Assembly: GCA_011524975.1 (NCBI GenBank)
Contig: WTJD01000007.1
Coordinates: 1-32,303 of the forward strand
Direction: 5' to 3'
Length of the DNA: 32,303 nucleotides
DNA from: Lysobacterales bacterium
GTDB taxonomy: Bacteria > Pseudomonadota > Gammaproteobacteria > Xanthomonadales > SZUA-36
The position numbers and the translations under genes are program-made. The notes under the pieces were generated by a model. The model made no database searches. It was not told the origin of the DNA and saw only the letters and a program-made list of their open reading frames with translations. This document shows, piece after piece, positions 1 to 7,359 of this stretch. Each line of letters starts with the position of its first letter. Position 1 is the stretch's first letter.

Positions 1-4
1 TTCT

Positions 5-73
5 TATACAATGTATATACTTTGTATCGCTTTGATTGAATTTTACCTGTACAAATAGAGCAATTTTTGTACA
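5..73. promoter_or_regulatory. AT-rich leader with TGTAYA repeats, candidate promoter/operator
   Basis: This leader upstream of the fasciclin gene is clearly richer in A and T than the rest of the window. It holds a perfect 6-bp inverted repeat with a 1-nt centre (TATACA-A-TGTATA, 5-17). Two copies of the palindrome TGTACA start exactly 20 bp apart (48 and 68). TATACT at 16-21 resembles a sigma-70 -10 box, but its -35 would lie outside the window. Similar half-sites about two helical turns apart suggest a regulator-binding region, but no regulator can be named. Confidence 0.3.
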
Positions 74-90
74 CTTGTGATGGAAACCAG

Positions 91-95
91 AGGAG
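91..95 (+). promoter_or_regulatory. Ribosome binding site that sets the fasciclin gene start
   Basis: AGGAG lies 8 nt before the ATG at 104. The ORF track opens at a GTG at 77, which has no such site. The ATG at 104 also begins a typical signal peptide, so it is the better start. Confidence 0.75.
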
Positions 96-103
96 TCTTA
101 ACC

Positions 104-625
104 ATGAAACTTGTCCACGCACTTGCTGCTATCGCGATGACCGCTACTACCCTGATGCCACAAGAAAGCGCCGCAACGCCTTTCGAAATCTGCAACACCA
201 CGGAGATCGTATTCTTCGAGGGAACGATCGTTGACGCGGCCATCGCCACTCCGGAACTGAGCACGCTTGTCACGGCCGTCGTGGCAGCAGGCTTAGCCGA
301 TGCTTTGGCGGAGGCTGAGGACATCACCGTGTATGCACCGACAGATGAAGCCTTCGGCAAGTTGTCACCGGATGTTCTGAATGCCGCTTTGGCCGACGTG
401 GACCTTCTCACGGCGATACTCCTGTACCACGTAAACCCGGGCCTGCTGGATCCCAGAAAGTGGATCAACGTGGTCAAGATTCCGACCCTGCTTGGACAGG
501 ATCTTTACATTCACCGTAAAGAAGGACAGCAGCGCGTCAACAACTCTGCGATCAATTGCATGGGCGTACGAACCGACAACGGTATGGTGTGGCTCATCGA
601 CAGCGTTTTGATGCCGCAGAGCTAA
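104..625 (+). CDS. Exported fasciclin (FAS1) domain protein
   Basis: Small secreted protein of 173 residues from the ATG at 104. An N-terminal signal peptide (MKLVHALAAIAMTATT, Ala-rich cleavage region near residue 24) is followed by one FAS1 domain. The two conserved FAS1 blocks are visible: YAPTDEAFGKL about residue 75 (H1-like) and LLYHV about residue 112 (H2-like). FAS1 domains mediate adhesion or protein-protein contact in the periplasm or at the cell surface; the ligand cannot be predicted. The end of the domain is short and slightly unusual, but the closing strand (VWLIDSVLMP) is present, so the domain looks complete. The gene stands alone and is followed by a strong terminator. Confidence 0.85.
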   Translation: MKLVHALAAIAMTATTLMPQESAATPFEICNTTEIVFFEGTIVDAAIATPELSTLVTAVVAAGLADALAEAEDITVYAPTDEAFGKLSPDVLNAALADVDLLTAILLYHVNPGLLDPRKWINVVKIPTLLGQDLYIHRKEGQQRVNNSAINCMGVRTDNGMVWLIDSVLMPQS

Positions 626-648
626 TCTCGCTCAAAGTTTGTACAGAA

Positions 649-678
649 ACCGCCCGGCCCGCCGGGCGGTTTTTTTTG
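649..678 (+). terminator. Rho-independent terminator of the fasciclin gene
   Basis: A perfect 10-bp inverted repeat (ACCGCCCGGC / GCCGGGCGGT) with a 2-nt centre, so in practice a stem of about 8-9 bp with a small loop, runs directly into a run of T. It begins 23 nt after the stop codon. Confidence 0.92.
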
Positions 679-689
679 TGGCGGGGCAA

Positions 690-850
690 TAGTCCGCTTT
701 CGCGGACCGATTCGGAGCCACCTGTTACCTGCCGGTGCGGACCCACCATTGCCGATAAAACCGGGTCCAGGTACACGCTGGCCGGCACACGCTTTTCCCA
801 GGCGGGGTCTTGACCCTTTCGACGGTGCTGCAGTGAGCAACACGCTTGGG
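690..850 (-). pseudogene. Decayed 3' remnant of an acyl-CoA dehydrogenase gene
   Basis: Bases 710-804 align without gaps to 2440-2534, the 3' end of the intact acyl-CoA dehydrogenase gene. I count about 72 of 95 identical positions. On the minus strand the remnant reads WEKRVPASVYLDPVL where the intact protein has REKRALARVYLDQVL. Similarity seems to continue to about 690 after a 1-nt indel, and more weakly up to about 850 (shared Cys-rich stretch with a 3-codon gap). No start codon, FAD domain or catalytic Glu remains. It lies downstream of the PQQ dehydrogenase gene in the same orientation as the intact copy, so it looks like what is left of a duplicated gene. Bases 851-944 show nothing recognisable. 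Confidence 0.75.
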
Positions 851-944
851 CGTTCAAAAGACGGCGGTGTGCCGCTGGCCCGGGTCACGGCCGAGAAGAT
901 GCTTCCGAAACTTTGCTAGGTCCAGCGCCGGTACCGCTTCCTGT

Positions 945-2414
945 TCAGGGTTCCAGCGAGGACCCGGTCAGCCGTTCCAGCATGAAGTCGACCAACCCGC
1001 GCAATTGCTCATCACTGCAAATATGGCACAGCCCACGCTCCGGCATTGAACCCTTACCCTCGAAGGTGTTGCGGTAAATTTCACTTTTCGATCGAGTCAG
1101 CACTTCCTGCCACTGCGTCGGTTCAGACAGCAAAGGGGCGCCACCCGCGCCCGTGTCATGACACCCGGCGCAGATGAATGAATAGGCAAGCTCAGCGTCG
1201 AATTCAGGGCTCAAGGGCAACCCTTCCGGTACTCGAGAGAGACGGAACAGGCCCTTATTCTGGGTCAATATCAAGATCGAGCCGTCTGAGGCGACCTTGA
1301 CGTCCCGTACCCGATCGCCCATTTCACCCAACATGGCCTGCTCCGACCGCACCACCTTGCCATCCAAATCCAGTTTACTGACATGCTGTCCCTTTAGGGC
1401 GCCAACCAGCAGGTGCCCTTCCCATTCGGGAAACATGACCCCCCGGTAAACGGTCATCGGCGACACGGCAATCGACGGCAGGTAGTACCACAAGGGCTGC
1501 TCCAGCCCAGGCGCGTGTGTGCCCTCACCGATCGGCTCAGTCGTATAGTTCAGTCCATAGGTAATGAGCGGCCAGCCATAGTTGCGTCCCGGCCAGATGA
1601 CGTTGACCTCATCGCCGCCCATCGGGCCGTGCTCGGATTCCAGCAGCAAGCCGGACGGCGGGTCGAACTGCAGCCCCTGCGCATTGCGCACGCCCAACGC
1701 ATAAATGCGGTCATCGACCGCGGGGTCGTCAACAAAAGGATTGTCGGCGGGCGTAGTGCCATCATCATTGAGCCGCAGAATCTTGCCTTCCAGGCGTGAC
1801 CCGTCCTGGGCCAGGACGTGCTGTGAACGGTCGCCAATGCTGACGTAAAGAAAACCCGCGTCATCGAACTCCAGGGCGCCGCCGAAATTGGCTGGCGACC
1901 AGCCGAACGGTTCAGCCCGCAGGATTTCGCGTACCTCGCGCAATACTTCGCCATCGAGAAGGGCAGTGGCCACGGCCGTCATGTAAAACCGGCCCGTTTC
2001 CGGATCTGCAATGACGTAACTGAAGTAAATTCTTTTGTTTCGGGCGTACTGTGGATGAACTTCCACATCCAACAGCCCGGTCTGCTCCTTGTCCGTGGCG
2101 ATCGCGGGCAGCCCGCCGATCTCCCGCCGCACCCGGTCGCGCAAGTGGAAGCGAAAAATGCCACCCCGAATTTGGGTGACAATAACCTCGTCCTCACTGA
2201 TGAACTCCATCGCCCAAGGCTCGGAGATGTCATCCAGCAAGCGTTCCAACCGGGCATCGCGAACATTCAAGGCAGCCAGGCTGGGGAGATCACCGGTGTA
2301 TGCGGGCGGCTGCGCCACGGAAGCAGGCGCGCCTGGGGCTTCCCCAGCGGCCGTCATTGAAGACCACGCTAAGGCCGTCGAAAGGGCTGCGCGGCAAATA
2401 AGATGCGGACTCAC
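945..2414 (-). CDS. PQQ-dependent sugar dehydrogenase-like protein with C-terminal cytochrome c domain
   Basis: Periplasmic fusion of 489 residues. A weak Sec-type signal (about 1-24) precedes a six-bladed propeller of the soluble glucose/aldose sugar dehydrogenase family (about 50-400). Family motifs seen are RNAQGLQF, EHGPMGGDE and GRNYGWP. A class I cytochrome c domain follows, with haem motif CAGCH at about 415-419 and a likely axial Met at about 457 (GSMPERG). Such fusions oxidise a sugar or alcohol with PQQ and pass electrons to the fused haem and the respiratory chain. The position of the catalytic His (His144 in Acinetobacter sGDH; HFGG in aldose dehydrogenases) is Asn176 here (ANFGG), so activity or substrate may differ. 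The GTG start overlaps the preceding acyl-CoA dehydrogenase stop (GTGA), implying translational coupling. The true substrate is unknown. Confidence 0.85.
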   Translation of the reverse strand: MSPHLICRAALSTALAWSSMTAAGEAPGAPASVAQPPAYTGDLPSLAALNVRDARLERLLDDISEPWAMEFISEDEVIVTQIRGGIFRFHLRDRVRREIGGLPAIATDKEQTGLLDVEVHPQYARNKRIYFSYVIADPETGRFYMTAVATALLDGEVLREVREILRAEPFGWSPANFGGALEFDDAGFLYVSIGDRSQHVLAQDGSRLEGKILRLNDDGTTPADNPFVDDPAVDDRIYALGVRNAQGLQFDPPSGLLLESEHGPMGGDEVNVIWPGRNYGWPLITYGLNYTTEPIGEGTHAPGLEQPLWYYLPSIAVSPMTVYRGVMFPEWEGHLLVGALKGQHVSKLDLDGKVVRSEQAMLGEMGDRVRDVKVASDGSILILTQNKGLFRLSRVPEGLPLSPEFDAELAYSFICAGCHDTGAGGAPLLSEPTQWQEVLTRSKSEIYRNTFEGKGSMPERGLCHICSDEQLRGLVDFMLERLTGSSLEP

Positions 2415-4177
2415 ACCAGCAAATCCGCTCCGGTTACGGCTTCGGCTCCGTTGATCACCTGCTGGTGCAGACTCAGCGTTTCCGGCAACACCTGGTCCAG
2501 GTACACCCTGGCCAGCGCACGCTTTTCCCGGGCGAATTCATCGTCACGGTCCCTAATGACCGCGCAGATCTCCAACCAGAAACACGCCACCGAAGTCAGC
2601 GCGAATTGCCGCTGATAGTCGGTCGCGGATGCCAGTACCAGCGCGTCGGATTCAGCCGACTTTTCAACCAACCACTGGGTGGCCGCCTGCAACCGCTCGA
2701 GCGCCTGCCTGGTCGGCGACAAGACCCATTGCATGCGGTCGTCTTCTTCAAGTGAAGCGAACAGCTGCGCCCAGCGATCAAACAGCCGCCGGACGAGGCG
2801 CCCATCCGCCTGGACCAGTTTTCGGCGGACGAGATCCACCGCCTGCACCTCATTGGTGCCCTCGTAAATCTGGGTGATCCTGCAGTCCCGCACCAGCTGT
2901 TCCATGCCGTACTCGCGCACGTAGCCGTGTCCGCCGAAAACCTGCTGGGCATCAATGGCGCTGTGCAATCCAAGATCGGACAGGTAGGACTTGATAACAG
3001 GCGTCAGGATGGCGACATAGTCCTGGGCCGCCTCGACAGCCGCGGCGTCCTCGCTGCGTGCTTCCACGTCGGCCTGGAAGCCCGCAAAAGTGAACATCGC
3101 CCGGGCGCCCTCAACCTGCGCGCGGATTTTCAGGAGCTTGCGCTGAATATCGGGCTGATAAATGATCGGATCAGCCATTTTGGTGGGATCAGGCCGGTCA
3201 CCCGGCGCTTTGCTCTGGGCGCGGTCCCGCGCGTATGCCACGGCATTCTGGTAGGCGACCTCGGCCACACCGAGACCCTGTATACCCACTGCGATTCGCT
3301 CCAGATTCATCATTCGGAACATGGCCACCAGGCCCCGATGCTCCTCGCCCACCAGGTAACCGGTGGCTCCGTCAAAGTTCAGCACGCAGGTTGCGGAGGC
3401 CTTGATGCCCATCTTGTGCTCGATGGATGCCGTATTCACTGCGTTGCGCTCACCCAGCGTGCCGTCTTCGCGGACCAGGGTGCGCGGAACGAGGAACAGG
3501 CTGATTCCCTTCACCCCGGGCGGGGCGCCATCCAGGCGCGCGAGCACCATGTGAATGATATTTTCCGTCAGGTCATGATCACCGGAGGTGATGAAAATCT
3601 TGGTCCCGGTGATCTTAAAGCTGCCGTCACCATCGGGCACTGCCTTGGTGTTCAACAGCCCCAGGTCGGTGCCACAGTGGGGCTCGGTGAGGCACATGGT
3701 GCCGGACCATGTGCCTGCCACCATGTTGGGCAGGTACCGGTCTTTCAAAGCGTCTGATGCCTCCGCTGCGAGCAGATGGTACGCGCCGTGCGTCAATTCC
3801 GCATACAGCTTGAAGGCGATATTGCAGGACCCCAGCATTTCGTCGATCAGGAACTGAAGCAAACGCGGCAGACCCTGTCCACCATGCTCAGGGTCGGCAT
3901 CCAGGCCTGGCCAGCCGTTCTCGCAGAACGTCTGGTAGGCCTCCCGAAACCCGGGCGGAGTGGTCACCGCGCCATCGGCATACACCGCGCCATGCTCGTC
4001 GCCACTTCGGTTGAGCGGCAACAGCTCACGGGTACAGAACTTGCCGGCTTCTTCCAGCACGAATTCACAGGTATCCCGGTCGACATGCTCATATCCGGGC
4101 AGGGCCGACAGCCGGTCAATACCGATCCATTCTTCCAGCAGGAACATCATGTCCCTAACGGGTGCTTCGTAAATCAT
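2411..4177 (-). CDS. Acyl-CoA dehydrogenase, DmdC-type (long C-terminal domain)
   Basis: FAD-dependent alpha,beta-dehydrogenation of an acyl-CoA, the first step of beta-oxidation. At 588 residues it has the long form with the extra C-terminal helical domain seen in methylthiopropionyl-CoA dehydrogenase (DmdC) and related long-chain enzymes; the N-terminal YEAPVRDMMFLL is typical of that group. Visible landmarks are MCLTEPHCGTDLG (FAD/substrate region, about 161-173), FGGHGYVREY (about 414-423) and IYEGTNEVQ, whose Glu at about 439 matches the catalytic base. The start is firm: AAAGGAG lies about 5 nt before the ATG. It follows the fadN-type gene by 33 nt and overlaps the PQQ dehydrogenase by 4 nt. 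Substrate specificity (medium/long-chain versus methylthiopropionyl-CoA) cannot be read from sequence alone. Confidence 0.93.
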   Translation of the reverse strand: MIYEAPVRDMMFLLEEWIGIDRLSALPGYEHVDRDTCEFVLEEAGKFCTRELLPLNRSGDEHGAVYADGAVTTPPGFREAYQTFCENGWPGLDADPEHGGQGLPRLLQFLIDEMLGSCNIAFKLYAELTHGAYHLLAAEASDALKDRYLPNMVAGTWSGTMCLTEPHCGTDLGLLNTKAVPDGDGSFKITGTKIFITSGDHDLTENIIHMVLARLDGAPPGVKGISLFLVPRTLVREDGTLGERNAVNTASIEHKMGIKASATCVLNFDGATGYLVGEEHRGLVAMFRMMNLERIAVGIQGLGVAEVAYQNAVAYARDRAQSKAPGDRPDPTKMADPIIYQPDIQRKLLKIRAQVEGARAMFTFAGFQADVEARSEDAAAVEAAQDYVAILTPVIKSYLSDLGLHSAIDAQQVFGGHGYVREYGMEQLVRDCRITQIYEGTNEVQAVDLVRRKLVQADGRLVRRLFDRWAQLFASLEEDDRMQWVLSPTRQALERLQAATQWLVEKSAESDALVLASATDYQRQFALTSVACFWLEICAVIRDRDDEFAREKRALARVYLDQVLPETLSLHQQVINGAEAVTGADLLV

Positions 4178-4182
4178 CGAAT

Positions 4183-4189
4183 CTCCTTT
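4183..4189 (-). promoter_or_regulatory. Strong ribosome binding site of the acyl-CoA dehydrogenase
   Basis: On the minus strand AAAGGAG stands at near-ideal distance before the ATG at 4177. It is among the best Shine-Dalgarno matches in the window and fixes the start. Confidence 0.75.
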
Positions 4190-4210
4190 CTGACTTCAGC
4201 GCCCTGCGGC

Positions 4211-6523
4211 CTAGTTACGCAAGGGCCGTCCAAATTCGAGCATGTGGGCAATTCGGGCGCGCGTCTGCTCCGTGGCCGCCAGCGTGAGAAAAGCCTCGCG
4301 TTCAAGGTCCAGCAAACCCTGCTCGGATATCTCGCTTCCGGCTTCGACATCGCCGCCGGTCACGATCATCGCGATCTGCCCGCCGGTGGTGACATCATGC
4401 GGCGTCAGGTGCCCGCGGTCCCGGTAATCCATCAGCCAGTCCTGCATCTCCGAGCGCACCGACCGTCCCGCGGCGGACAAAGCGACGCGCGATCCCGGTT
4501 GATAGCCCTCAACCATACCGCGCGCTACTTCAACCGCGCGATTCAGCATGCGGTCGCGGTTCATCAGGTACTCATCCGACCCGCCCCGGAACATCGCCAT
4601 CTTCTCCGCCAACAGCGGGCTCGAGGCCGTCATGCCATAGCCAACCTGCTTGAAAGCCTTCCAGGCGGCCGCGGCTGAATCTCCCGTCCGCTCATGCCAG
4701 CGATGCAGCATTTCCTTGACCCCGCCGCCGCCTGGCACCACGCCGACCAGCGATTCAACCAGCCCGGTGACGGAATTGGCGTGATAGACGACACGATCGG
4801 TATGCAGCACCACTTCCAAGCCGCCGCCCAGTGCCAGGCCGACGGGTGCGGCCACCACCGGTATCGGCGCGTTACGCATGGCGATCACCGTATCCTGGAA
4901 ATCCGCCAGGAAACGGTCGAGACCGGAAAAATCTCCGCGATCGATGAAATCCAGCACGGCGGAGAGATTGACGCCGCAGGAGAAATGAGCCGCGTCATTA
5001 TGAACCACGAGCCCCTTCATATGACCGCTCGCATGCTCCACGGCCGCGGCCAGCAGGCTCATTGACTGGCCGTCGAGCGTATTGGCCTTGGAGTGAAACT
5101 CGACCAGCCCGATGTCATCGCCCAGGTCAAAATAACTCGCGTTGGCATTTTCCCGGATGACGCCCCGGTATTGTCGCTCCTCGCTGAAGCGCCGAATGCC
5201 TGGCGCCCGGCGTATCGCGTGGTATGCGTCATCGGCATGCAGGGTCTGCAATTCATCGTCCTGCACACGGTAAAAACGGCGCTTTCGACCCGTTGCAAGG
5301 AAAGCGGGAACCGGCCGGCCCTCGCGCTCCAGTCGCTCAACGAAGGCATCGGCGCCAATGGCGTCGAGCATTTCAAACGGACCCCGCAACCAGTTGTATC
5401 CGAGCTTCATGGCGTCATCGATCGCCGCGGGCGACTCGTTCACATCAGGAACCAGCTCAGCGGCATAGCTCAGTGTCGCGGCCAGTATCTCCCAGGCATA
5501 ATCCGCCGCCCAGCCATCGGAATCGAGCAGAGCCGCCAGGTCGCCGGTCCGCTCGGCCTCGGCCGCCGCGGCATCCGCCTCCAGCCGATGAGGACGGTAG
5601 GAAAAGGTCTCAAAATCCAGCGTCTCACGGTCACCCTGAGGCGAACGATAAAACCCGCCCGCCTCGCTTTTGTTACCGATCAGCCCCGCGTCGATCATCC
5701 GCTTCATGACAGGGATCTCCCCGGCCACGTCATGAAAAGCGTCTTCCTCGGGCAGAATGGCGACCAGGCTGCGGACCACGTCCGCCATCAGGTCGATACC
5801 GATCAGGTCATACAGACCAAACACGCCCGTTTTGGGCACGCCCAATGGTCGGCCGAACACGGCGTCCGCCTGCTCCGGGCTCAGCCCCATGCGAACCGCC
5901 TGGTGCAGGGCGGTTTGAATGGCGAAGACGCCGACCCGGTTACCCAGGAATCCGGGCGTGTCCCGGCAAACCACGATCCCCTTGCCCAGGCGTTCCTCGC
6001 AAAACGCATCCAGCGAATCAATGACCTCGGGCAGGGTGTCCTCGCCACGCACCAACTCCAGCAAACGCATGAAGCGGACCGGATTGAAAAAGTGGGTAAT
6101 GGCGAATTCCTGGCGGAAAGACCTCGGCATCCCCTCAACCAGCAGTGATATCGGGATGGTCGATGTATTGGATGTCACCATGGACCCCGGCTTCCGGATG
6201 GCGTCGATTTGCCGGTACAGTGAGCGTTTGATGTCCAGCTGCTCCACCACGGCCTCGGCGATCCAATCCACCTCCGAGAGGCGATCAAGGTCATCCTCGA
6301 TGTTTCCAATGGTGATGCGCTGAATAAAATCGGGATGCAGCAGGCCGGGCTGATTTTCATCCAGCAACCGCTCCAGCGCCCGCTGCGCGATGGCATTGCG
6401 CTCCTCACCCTCGGACGCCCGGTCCAACAGCAACACCGGCACGCCCGCGTTGGCCAACTGACCCGCGATCCCAAGCCCCATGGTGCCGGCGCCAACCACC
6501 GCCGCTTTGCTGATTTCGTACAT
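4211..6523 (-). CDS. 3-hydroxyacyl-CoA dehydrogenase / enoyl-CoA hydratase, FadN type
   Basis: Bifunctional beta-oxidation enzyme of 770 residues that hydrates enoyl-CoA and oxidises the resulting 3-hydroxyacyl-CoA with NAD+. The domain order is that of FadN, not FadB: the dehydrogenase comes first (Rossmann motif GAGTMGLG at 11-18, ITHFFNPVRFM, then the C-terminal dehydrogenase domains to about 410). The crotonase domain comes last (about 460-650). Both crotonase glutamates appear retained, in GGGLEVVLH and GLVESLVGVVPGGGG. The start has a GAGG site about 7 nt upstream. It follows the alpha/beta hydrolase by 22 nt and precedes the acyl-CoA dehydrogenase by 33 nt. No thiolase gene accompanies it, although FadN-type genes are often next to one (fadN-fadA-fadE in Bacillus). 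Confidence 0.92.
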   Translation of the reverse strand: MYEISKAAVVGAGTMGLGIAGQLANAGVPVLLLDRASEGEERNAIAQRALERLLDENQPGLLHPDFIQRITIGNIEDDLDRLSEVDWIAEAVVEQLDIKRSLYRQIDAIRKPGSMVTSNTSTIPISLLVEGMPRSFRQEFAITHFFNPVRFMRLLELVRGEDTLPEVIDSLDAFCEERLGKGIVVCRDTPGFLGNRVGVFAIQTALHQAVRMGLSPEQADAVFGRPLGVPKTGVFGLYDLIGIDLMADVVRSLVAILPEEDAFHDVAGEIPVMKRMIDAGLIGNKSEAGGFYRSPQGDRETLDFETFSYRPHRLEADAAAAEAERTGDLAALLDSDGWAADYAWEILAATLSYAAELVPDVNESPAAIDDAMKLGYNWLRGPFEMLDAIGADAFVERLEREGRPVPAFLATGRKRRFYRVQDDELQTLHADDAYHAIRRAPGIRRFSEERQYRGVIRENANASYFDLGDDIGLVEFHSKANTLDGQSMSLLAAAVEHASGHMKGLVVHNDAAHFSCGVNLSAVLDFIDRGDFSGLDRFLADFQDTVIAMRNAPIPVVAAPVGLALGGGLEVVLHTDRVVYHANSVTGLVESLVGVVPGGGGVKEMLHRWHERTGDSAAAAWKAFKQVGYGMTASSPLLAEKMAMFRGGSDEYLMNRDRMLNRAVEVARGMVEGYQPGSRVALSAAGRSVRSEMQDWLMDYRDRGHLTPHDVTTGGQIAMIVTGGDVEAGSEISEQGLLDLEREAFLTLAATEQTRARIAHMLEFGRPLRN

Positions 6524-6545
6524 GAATCTACCTCACAAGCGGCCT

Positions 6546-7355
6546 TCAGCCGGCCGGGTTGTGCTTGAACACGAATGTGCCGAGCGCATGGCGGCAGGCG
6601 TCGGGTGTTTCCACGGGGACCATGTGCCCGGTTCCAGGTATGCGTGTCACTTCCGGAGCGGGCAGCGCTGCGATCAAGGCCTCTGTGGCCTTACGGGGCG
6701 CCATGCGATCCAGCGCACCCACGATCACCTGCACCGGAGAGGCAATCCCGGCAGCGGCCTGCGCCCCGCCCTGGTACGCGTCGCAGGCGTTCAGATCAGC
6801 GGCCAGCCCAGCCGGCGCGTTGTGCCGCATCACTTTCCAGCCGTTAACCAGCATGGCGTTCCCGGGCACCGGCCCCAAATGCTTCTGGCCCGCCGGGCCA
6901 AAACCCCAGCCGGTCATCAGGTTCACCGCTTTGTCCGGCGCGTGCTCTGCCGCCTCGATCAGCGCGGGGTTAACCGGCGTCGCCAGGCCGCTGGCGATCA
7001 AGCTGAGACTTCGCAGCTGCGCCTGATAGCGCGCCGCATACTCCAGGGCCACCAGGCAGCCCTGAGAATGGCCGACCAGGGATACCCGCTCGGCGCCCAG
7101 GCTATCAAGGACCACGTGCAGCCATTCCGCCATGTCTTCGATGCTCCTCAGCGGCTCGCCGCCAGAAAGGCTGTGGCCCGGAAAATCCGGCGCCACCACG
7201 GAGTAGCCGCGAAAAGCAAAGAATCTCGTATGCAGAGACCAAAACGTGTGATCCAGCCCGCTGCCATGCAGAAAAACCACCGCCGGCCGCTCACGGTCAT
7301 AGGCCCGGCCGCCCGTGCCCGCGAACACCTGCTCTCCATTGATTTCCACGATCAT
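6546..7355 (-). CDS. Alpha/beta hydrolase
   Basis: Cytoplasmic alpha/beta-hydrolase fold enzyme of 269 residues. The oxyanion motif HGSGLDH, nucleophile elbow GHSQG, acid loop GALDRMAP and catalytic His in GTGHMVP are all present, so it should be active as an esterase, thioesterase or related hydrolase. The substrate is not identifiable. I place the start at the ATG at 7355 (MIVEINGEQVFAG), not at the ORF-track start 7427, because the longer form would overlap metY by 68 nt and its extra residues do not resemble the family. The metY stop is only 4 nt upstream. Its place between a methionine enzyme and beta-oxidation genes suggests that it releases or trims an acyl compound for this operon. 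Confidence 0.85.
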   Translation of the reverse strand: MIVEINGEQVFAGTGGRAYDRERPAVVFLHGSGLDHTFWSLHTRFFAFRGYSVVAPDFPGHSLSGGEPLRSIEDMAEWLHVVLDSLGAERVSLVGHSQGCLVALEYAARYQAQLRSLSLIASGLATPVNPALIEAAEHAPDKAVNLMTGWGFGPAGQKHLGPVPGNAMLVNGWKVMRHNAPAGLAADLNACDAYQGGAQAAAGIASPVQVIVGALDRMAPRKATEALIAALPAPEVTRIPGTGHMVPVETPDACRHALGTFVFKHNPAG

Positions 7356-7359
7356 GACT

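Noticed and set aside
43-477. Minus-strand ORF of 144 aa over the fasciclin gene
   Set aside because: Shadow frame rich in Ser/Ala with no recognisable domain; the plus-strand gene has a ribosome site, signal peptide and terminator.
692-707. Hairpin GTCCGC-TTTC-GCGGAC
   Set aside because: No T run follows on either strand, and it lies in the decayed acyl-CoA dehydrogenase remnant; it is probably incidental.
2927-6148. Long plus-strand ORFs 2927-3757, 3776-4678 and 5093-6148
   Set aside because: They are antisense to the intact acyl-CoA dehydrogenase and FadN genes, resemble no family, and reflect GC-rich codon use that leaves the opposite strand open.
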